From Bacillota bacterium (lineage in GTDB: Bacteria; Bacillota; Sulfobacillia; JAJZYS01; JAJYTV01): a stretch of DNA of 11,664 nucleotides. This document shows, piece after piece, positions 7,640 to 11,664 of the stretch. A program made the position numbers and the translations under genes. Below the pieces are notes generated by a model, which did not search any database, had not been told where the DNA came from, and saw only the letters and a program-made list of their open reading frames with translations. The number at the start of each line of letters is the position of its first letter. Positions within the stretch are counted from its first letter, which is position 1. The stretch spans positions 1-11,664 of the forward strand of contig JAJYNV010000276.1 of NCBI GenBank assembly GCA_021786135.1, given 5' to 3'.

Positions 7640-9907
7640 CTATCGCTCGCTTTCGCCCGCGATGATGTTGAGGCTGCCGAGGGTGGCGACCACATCGGCG
7701 GGATTCATGCCCCGAATCATGCTGGGAAAGGCCTGGTAGATGGCGAACGAGGGTGGCCGCACCTTGACGCGGTAAGGCCGCTCGCCGCCGTCGCTGACGA
7801 TGTAGAAGCCAAGCTCGCCGTTGGCTGCCTCGCTGTAGCCGTACACCTCGCCCACCGGCGGGCGGATGCCATGCATGATCAGCTTGAAGTGGTCCATCAT
7901 GTCCTCGATGTTGGTATAGACGCCGTACTTGGGCGGCAGGGCGACAAGGCCGTCGTCGACGATCACAGGACCCTCGGGCAGGGCGTCGAGGGCCTGACGC
8001 ACGATCCGCAGGCTCTGGCGCATCTCCTCGAGGCGCACGAGGTAGCGGTCGTAGACATCACCCTCCTTGCCTACGGGGATGTCGAATTCGAACTCATCGT
8101 AGTGGTAGTAGGGATGCGCCTGGCGCACGTCGTACGGCTCGCCGCTCGCGCGCAGGCAAGGGCCTGTGAAGCCGTACGCGATGGCGTCCTGGCGGGAGAT
8201 GGCCCCGACACCCCGCATGCGGTCGCGGGCGAGAGCGTTGTGCGTGATCATGCGGTCCGTGTCGCGCAGCACGGGCGGGACGTGCGCGAGGATCGCAGCG
8301 ACGCGCTCCCTGAAGTTCTGCGGCACATCCTCGGCAAAGCCGCCGATGCGCACGAAGCTGACCATCATGCGTGCGCCCGAGCATTCCTCCAGGAGGTCGT
8401 AGATCTCCTCGCGGATGTTCCAGAGATAGAAGAAGCTGCTGATGAGCCCCATGTCCATGAGATTCGTGCCGATACAGACGGCATGGTCCATGATGCGGCT
8501 GAGTTCGCTCAATATGACGCGCAGGTACTGCGCGCGCTCAGGGATTGTGACGCCCATCAGCTTCTCGACCGCCATGGCGAAGCCGGAGCTGTTCATGAAG
8601 CTCGAGCAGTAGTTGAGGCGATCGCAGTACGGGATCATGTTGTGGTAGGTGTGCGTCTCGGCCATCTTCTCGAAGTTGCGGTGCAGATAGCCGAGCTCGA
8701 CGTCCGCCTCGCGCACCTTCTCGCCGTCGATCCTGGCTACGATGCGGAAGGTGCCGTGCGTGGCCGGGTGCGAGGGGCCGATGTTGAGGATCGTCGGGTG
8801 CTGGACGATCTCGAGATCCCGCTCGCCGGCAGGCGACCTTTCCGCGATGGGCAGCGTCGCCACCTGGAAGAAGGGCTGGCGCAGGCCGGGTGGGTAGTCG
8901 CGTCGCATCGGGTGGATGTTACCGAAGCCATCGTGCGTGAGGATGCGCCTCAGGTCCGGGTGACCCAGGAAGCGGATGCCGTAGAGATCGTACGCCTCGC
9001 GTTCGAACCAGCCTGCCGCTGGCCAGACCGAGGTCACGCTCCCAATGGTCGGATCGTCCTCGCCCACCCCGACCTCCAGCCGGATCCTGTGGCCAGTGGT
9101 GGTGGAATAGAGGTGGTAGACGGCATCGAAGCGCGGCCTGCGGGTGAGGTAGTCAACGCCGCAGACGTCAAGCAGCATGTCGTACTTGAGCTCCGGGTCG
9201 TCGCGCAGCATGCGCGCGGCTCCAGGTAGCGCCGCGCGGTCGAGGCGCACGGTGAGATCGCCGCGGAAGGCACGCGCACCGAGCACGGCATGAGAAAACG
9301 CCTCGGTGAGCTTCCTGGCAGGGAGTTCGTCGATGTCGGTCGAGGAGATCGAGTAGTCAAGGAGCGAGGAAGCAGGCGGCGAGAGAGCCGTCGCCGACGC
9401 GTCGTCCGTCCGGGGATGGGGTGGCCGCTCGTTCGCACCGCGACGGAAGGTACCGTCCTTGATACCCTGCTGCAACTTCATGATGGCGTGCAGCACGGCT
9501 TCCGGCGTCGGCGGGCAGCCAGGAATGTAGAGGTCGACCGGCAGAAACTCGTCAATCCCCTGGACCACGTGATAGGAGCGGTAGAAGCCGCCTGAGACCG
9601 TGCAGGCGCCCATCGCGACGACCCACTTGGGATCCGCGATCTGCTCGTACACGTTCTTGAGGACCGGCATCATCTTATCTGTGATCGTGCCCATCACGAG
9701 CAGTAGATCGGATTGTCGAGGGCTGAACCGCAGCACCTCGGAGCCAAAGCGCGCTATGTCGTAGCGCGAGGAGCCGACCGCCATGAACTCGACGGCGCAG
9801 CATGCAGTGCCGAAGGGGAGCGGCCACATGGAGCCGCTTTCGGCCCAGCGTGCCAGCGCATCGAGACGCGTCGTGATGAAATCCCTCGGCGTGGTGTCCA
9901 CAGACAT
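7640..9907 (-). CDS. nuoBCD: Fused NADH-quinone oxidoreductase subunits B, C and D
   Basis: One uninterrupted frame of 755 residues joins three complex I subunits that deliver electrons to quinone. Residues 1 to about 155 are NuoB, with the N2 cluster ligands Cys36, Cys37 (GTACCAVEF), Cys102 (MGACTVSGG) and Cys131 (IPGCPPTPE). A loose linker rich in Pro, Ser and Ala spans about 157-190. NuoC follows to about 345 and ends with the signature WFEREAYDLYGIRFLGHPDL. NuoD runs from about 370 to 755. By comparison with Thermus Nqo4, His384 (PATHGT) and Tyr433 (RLNYCSS) match the quinone-binding pair His38 and Tyr87, with the same 49-residue spacing. The motif VGKEGDVYDRYLVRLEEMRQ is also clear. The ATG at 9907 has GGGGGG seven bases upstream. 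This is the first gene of the nuo operon, preceded by two CRP/FNR-type boxes. C-D fusions are well known; a B-C-D fusion is less common. Confidence 0.95.
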   Translation of the reverse strand: MSVDTTPRDFITTRLDALARWAESGSMWPLPFGTACCAVEFMAVGSSRYDIARFGSEVLRFSPRQSDLLLVMGTITDKMMPVLKNVYEQIADPKWVVAMGACTVSGGFYRSYHVVQGIDEFLPVDLYIPGCPPTPEAVLHAIMKLQQGIKDGTFRRGANERPPHPRTDDASATALSPPASSLLDYSISSTDIDELPARKLTEAFSHAVLGARAFRGDLTVRLDRAALPGAARMLRDDPELKYDMLLDVCGVDYLTRRPRFDAVYHLYSTTTGHRIRLEVGVGEDDPTIGSVTSVWPAAGWFEREAYDLYGIRFLGHPDLRRILTHDGFGNIHPMRRDYPPGLRQPFFQVATLPIAERSPAGERDLEIVQHPTILNIGPSHPATHGTFRIVARIDGEKVREADVELGYLHRNFEKMAETHTYHNMIPYCDRLNYCSSFMNSSGFAMAVEKLMGVTIPERAQYLRVILSELSRIMDHAVCIGTNLMDMGLISSFFYLWNIREEIYDLLEECSGARMMVSFVRIGGFAEDVPQNFRERVAAILAHVPPVLRDTDRMITHNALARDRMRGVGAISRQDAIAYGFTGPCLRASGEPYDVRQAHPYYHYDEFEFDIPVGKEGDVYDRYLVRLEEMRQSLRIVRQALDALPEGPVIVDDGLVALPPKYGVYTNIEDMMDHFKLIMHGIRPPVGEVYGYSEAANGELGFYIVSDGGERPYRVKVRPPSFAIYQAFPSMIRGMNPADVVATLGSLNIIAGESER

Positions 9908-9933
9908 GCATACACCCCCCGCGGCTAGCGTTC

Positions 9934-9939
9934 ACCATA
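9934..9939 (-). promoter_or_regulatory. Candidate -10 element of the nuo operon promoter
   Basis: TATGGT on the minus strand (four of six matches to TATAAT). A start near 9925-9927 would put the CRP/FNR-type box at 9960-9973 close to -41.5, the class II activator position. No -35 hexamer resembling TTGACA is present at the right distance, as expected for an activator-dependent promoter. Inferred from spacing only. Confidence 0.45.
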
Positions 9940-9959
9940 AGCGCAGGGAGTCCTTTATT

Positions 9960-9973
9960 GTGATATTCATCAC
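9960..9973. promoter_or_regulatory. CRP/FNR-family box 1 upstream of nuoBCD
   Basis: GTGATATTCATCAC, a perfect inverted repeat of the form GTGAT-N4-ATCAC. Written with its flanks it reads TGTGA-N6-TCACG, close to the CRP consensus and to the Bacillus subtilis Fnr site TGTGA-N6-TCACA/T, rather than to the E. coli FNR site TTGAT-N4-ATCAA. It sits between the tetR stop and the nuoBCD start, about 41 bases before the predicted nuo transcription start. Confidence 0.65.
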
Positions 9974-9976
9974 GGT

Positions 9977-10579
9977 TTATAGGTGATTTGTATCACATTT
10001 TGTTTCATTGCCGAGCAGCGCAGCGATCAACTGGAGCAGGAAGTCATCGGACGTGGTCGCGTTGTCGACAATGGCCGCCATGAGGAGTGTGTAGAGGAAG
10101 GCGCGGGCAATGACAGTCGCCTGGGAGCGCGTCATGGCGTGCGCTTCGAGAAAGGCCGCTATGATCGCGATGGCCGTCTCGCGCATCTCCGTGAAGCGCT
10201 CGGCCACACTCGGATGTCCCAGCGATTCGCGCATCAGGATGCGGGCGATCGCCTCGCGCCGGCCCACGACGGCCCGAAAGCGCTGCGCCAGATCCCAGAG
10301 GCCTTGCGCGGGATCCTGATGCTTCGTGCCCTTGAGTTCCCGCTCAAGTTCCGACAGGAAGTTGCGCTCCGCGACCAGCGCCTCGAGCAGCCCCTCCTTC
10401 GTGCGAAAGTAATAGAAGAGCAAGCCCTGCGGTACGCCCGCGTCTTCAGCGATCCGCTTGGTGGGTGTTGCATCGTAGCCGAGTTCGGCAAAGAGCGACT
10501 GCGCAGCATCGAGGATGCGGCGCCGGGCTTCCTGTGAGGGTTCTGCGGCTGCAAGAGGACGTCCGCGCGTCTTGGCCAT
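9977..10579 (-). CDS. TetR/AcrR-family transcriptional regulator
   Basis: DNA-binding regulator of 200 residues. The N-terminal TetR domain spans about residues 17-64, with the helix-turn-helix TKRIAEDAGVPQGLLFYYF followed by the typical RTKEGLLEAL; the preceding AKTRGRP stretch is a common basic N-terminal arm. The C-terminal ligand and dimer domain is helical and does not reveal the ligand. I chose ATG at 10579 because the protein then begins as family members usually do; a GTG at 10621 would add 14 residues. A promoter candidate on the minus strand is at 10649-10677. The gene is divergent from the FmdE-family gene, and a palindrome at that gene's transcription start is a likely operator. 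No terminator is visible in the 69 bases before nuoBCD, so some readthrough into the nuo operon is possible, making the nuo genes another possible target. Confidence 0.9.
   Translation of the reverse strand: MAKTRGRPLAAAEPSQEARRRILDAAQSLFAELGYDATPTKRIAEDAGVPQGLLFYYFRTKEGLLEALVAERNFLSELERELKGTKHQDPAQGLWDLAQRFRAVVGRREAIARILMRESLGHPSVAERFTEMRETAIAIIAAFLEAHAMTRSQATVIARAFLYTLLMAAIVDNATTSDDFLLQLIAALLGNETKCDTNHL
9983..9996. promoter_or_regulatory. CRP/FNR-family box 2 upstream of nuoBCD
   Basis: GTGATTTGTATCAC, the same GTGAT-N4-ATCAC form as box 1, with its centre 23 bases (about two helical turns) further upstream. That would be near -64.5 relative to the predicted nuo start, a plausible second activator position on the same face of the DNA. 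It lies in the last codons of tetR. Confidence 0.6.
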
Positions 10580-10648
10580 ACCGCCCGTGTGTCGCCTCCG
10601 ATCGTGAAGAGAAACGCCCACATCAAAACTGTGCGGTCAATCCATTTC

Positions 10649-10677
10649 AGTATCTCCAGGCCGTGTCCGTTCGTCAA
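10649..10677 (-). promoter_or_regulatory. Candidate promoter of tetR
   Basis: On the minus strand TTGACG (10672-10677), a 17-base spacer and GATACT (10649-10654): five and four of six matches to the vegetative sigma consensus. Predicted start near 10642, giving a leader of about 60 bases. No copy of the GAGTG palindrome overlaps it, so autoregulation is not evident. Confidence 0.55.
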
Positions 10678-10708
10678 GCATACGCCCAGTGCAGCCCTGT
10701 ATTGGGTG

Positions 10709-10737
10709 TTGACAGACATGGACGCCGGCACTAAGAT
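10709..10737 (+). promoter_or_regulatory. Near-consensus promoter of the FmdE-family gene
   Basis: TTGACA (10709-10714), a 17-base spacer and TAAGAT (10732-10737), one mismatch from TATAAT once the perfect -35 is counted. Predicted start near 10744, about 40 bases before the ATG. Such a strong promoter suggests that control is by repression. Confidence 0.75.
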
Positions 10738-10750
10738 GCGGAACTAGATT

Positions 10751-10762
10751 GAGTGGTCACTC
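10751..10762. promoter_or_regulatory. Palindromic operator candidate at the FmdE-gene start
   Basis: GAGTGGTCACTC, five-base arms GAGTG/CACTC around GT. It starts about seven bases after the predicted transcription start, where a bound TetR-type repressor would block the promoter. TetR-family operators are often of this size and symmetry. The link to the adjacent regulator is inferred from position. Confidence 0.55.
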
Positions 10763-10784
10763 TAATCCACGGAGGCGTTGCTTC

Positions 10785-11408
10785 ATGCAGGCAGAGATCG
10801 ATTTGCAGACGTTGACGATGGCGCAGGAGTTCCATGGGCACAAGTGCCCGGCCATGCCCCAGGGGCTGAGGGCGGGACGGCTGGCGCTCGAACTTCTCGG
10901 GGTCGAGAAGGCGCAAGGCGGAGAACTCGTCGCGATCGTGGAGACCGGGGACCACCACTTCTCGGGCTGTTTCGCGGACGGCGTGATGTTCGCCACCGGC
11001 TGCACGATGGGCAAGGGCAACATCGTCAAGAAGCCGCTCGGCAAGTTTGCCCTGACGCTCGTCGACAGGCAGAGCGGCAGGGCGGTGCGCATCAGTGCCA
11101 AGGCGTGCCGCATGATGCAGTGTCTGGACATGGAGTTCTTCCGCCTGCGCGCTGGGGGACTGCCGCCGCAGAAGCTCGACCCGGCCATGGTGGAACCCTT
11201 GATCGAGGATGTCCTCACGCGCGACCCCTCTGAGATGTTCGACGTGCAGATGTTCGAGCAGTACCCGCTCGAGGCGCACAAGGAGGACTTCACCGCCGTG
11301 GTCTGCGATGGCTGCGGCGAACTCGTCGTGCAGAGCTACGCGCACAAGATCGGCGACAAGGCATACTGCGGCGCATGCCTTGATGCCATGCTGCACTGCG
11401 GCGCCTAG
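10785..11408 (+). CDS. FmdE-family protein with C-terminal zinc finger
   Basis: Protein of 207 residues related to the FmdE family, named for a protein of the formylmethanofuran dehydrogenase gene cluster but widespread in anaerobic bacteria, where its role is unknown. The N-terminal domain has the family motif FHGHKCP (His17, His19, Cys21), then DHHFSGCFADG with Cys62 and GCTMGKGN with Cys73. These residues are likely metal or cofactor ligands. The C-terminus has a treble-clef-like zinc site, Cys174, Cys177 (CDGCGE), Cys195 and Cys198 (CGAC). ATG at 10785 is chosen for GGAGG (10771-10775) nine bases upstream; an in-frame TTG at 10749 would start inside the operator. The gene is divergent from tetR and its strong promoter carries the operator candidate. 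No methanofuran-pathway genes are visible, so the formylmethanofuran name says nothing about function here. Confidence 0.85.
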   Translation: MQAEIDLQTLTMAQEFHGHKCPAMPQGLRAGRLALELLGVEKAQGGELVAIVETGDHHFSGCFADGVMFATGCTMGKGNIVKKPLGKFALTLVDRQSGRAVRISAKACRMMQCLDMEFFRLRAGGLPPQKLDPAMVEPLIEDVLTRDPSEMFDVQMFEQYPLEAHKEDFTAVVCDGCGELVVQSYAHKIGDKAYCGACLDAMLHCGA

Positions 11409-11421
11409 CGCAGTGGGCGTC

Positions 11422-11454
11422 GGCCCCGTGACGAGCCTCATGCGCCACGGGGCC
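11422..11454 (+). terminator. GC hairpin after the FmdE-family gene
   Basis: Perfect nine-base inverted repeat GGCCCCGTG (11422-11430) and CACGGGGCC (11446-11454) around a 15-base loop, starting 13 bases after the stop codon. No T-run follows, so its strength as a terminator is uncertain. Confidence 0.5.
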
Positions 11455-11480
11455 TGCTCGCGGTGGGACCTGATGTCGAT

Positions 11481-11508
11481 GGCGGCCGGCCAAGAGAGAT
11501 CGGCCGCC
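11481..11508 (+). repeat. Second GC hairpin, directly before the TauE-gene ribosome site
   Basis: Inverted repeat GGCGGCCG (11481-11488) and CGGCCGCC (11501-11508) with a 12-base loop. It ends two bases before GGAGG (11511-11515), so it could be part of termination or could influence ribosome access to the next gene. Confidence 0.45.
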
Positions 11509-11525
11509 AGGGAGGCGCATCGTTC

Positions 11526-11664
11526 GTGATCGTCTGGGCTACCGTTCTGATCTTCCTCGTCTCGGCCGTCTTCGCCATGCTCGGCCTCGGCGGCGGCATG
11601 CTCTACGTGCCGATCTTCCACTGGCTCGGCTTCGGACTCAAGAACGTCGTGATCCCGCTAGCCC
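11526..11664 (+). CDS. TauE/SafE (TSUP) family membrane transporter, cut by the right edge
   Basis: Only the first 46 codons are present. They start at GTG 11526, with GGAGG ten bases upstream, and encode a hydrophobic first transmembrane helix followed by GLGGGMLYVPIFHWLGF. That glycine-rich turn plus the PxF/L helix is the typical start of the TauE/SafE (formerly DUF81) family, whose members export or import sulfite, sulfoacetate and other small anions. The substrate cannot be told from this fragment. It follows the FmdE-family gene on the same strand after 117 bases containing two GC hairpins, so it may or may not share its transcript. Confidence 0.75.
   Translation, partial: MIVWATVLIFLVSAVFAMLGLGGGMLYVPIFHWLGFGLKNVVIPLA

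Noticed and set aside
7505..9229. A 574-codon open frame on the plus strand opposite nuoBCD and nuoE.
   Set aside because: Antisense shadow in GC-rich DNA; composition is rich in His, Asp, Val and Arg without motifs, and the opposite strand encodes conserved complex I subunits.
10580..10621. Longer TetR starting at GTG 10621.
   Set aside because: The extra 14 residues are not typical of TetR N-termini. The ATG at 10579 gives the usual AKTRGRP beginning, although its ribosome site is weak, so the choice is not certain.
10749..10784. Longer FmdE-family protein starting at TTG 10749.
   Set aside because: The start would be within a few bases of the predicted transcription start and overlap the operator palindrome; ATG at 10785 has a GGAGG at good spacing.
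10785..11408. Evidence for a methanofuran or methanogenesis pathway.
   Set aside because: The family name comes from archaeal gene neighbourhoods. No formylmethanofuran dehydrogenase catalytic subunits or C1-carrier enzymes are in the window, and FmdE-like proteins occur in many bacteria without that pathway.

Overview
The window is a GC-rich bacterial segment carrying anaerobic respiration genes. The main content is a leftward run of NADH dehydrogenase (complex I) peripheral-arm genes, followed on the same strand by the start of a nitrate reductase operon. Strong GGAGG-type ribosome sites, tight gene spacing and overlapping starts and stops show a compact bacterial genome. The paired GTGAT-N4-ATCAC boxes in front of the complex I genes resemble the TGTGA-N6-TCACA sites used by CRP and by the Bacillus subtilis type of Fnr. 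This hints at a nitrate-respiring, perhaps Gram-positive-related, facultative or anaerobic bacterium, but the phylum cannot be fixed from the sequence.

Layout from left to right: 1-2739 (minus) is the first 913 codons of narG, cut by the left edge. Its ATG overlaps the stop of a small hemerythrin-like protein gene (2736-3206, minus). A 365-base gap holds a strong GC hairpin just after the next gene. From 3572 to 9907 (minus) lies an operon read as nuoBCD, nuoE, nuoF, nuoG, nuoI. Its first gene is a single frame fusing NuoB, NuoC and NuoD. A TetR-family regulator (9977-10579, minus) lies just upstream. It is divergent from an FmdE-family protein gene (10785-11408, plus), which has a near-consensus promoter with a palindromic operator candidate at its start. 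The right edge cuts a TauE/SafE (TSUP) membrane transporter gene beginning at 11526 (plus).

How it fits together: the nuo genes encode every hydrophilic subunit of complex I (NADH, FMN and iron-sulfur chain, and the quinone-site subunits) but none of the membrane subunits (NuoA, H, J-N). NuoG and NuoI overlap where nuoH usually sits. The quinone-site His and Tyr of NuoD and all expected cluster cysteines are intact, so the arm looks functional and quinone-linked. NarG, with its usual NarH/J/I partners presumably beyond the left edge, would use quinol to reduce nitrate. The inferred picture is an anaerobically induced NADH-to-nitrate chain, with a di-iron hemerythrin-like protein co-translated with NarG, perhaps for nitric oxide or oxygen handling. 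The tetR/fmdE/tauE block on the right is a separate unit of unclear role.
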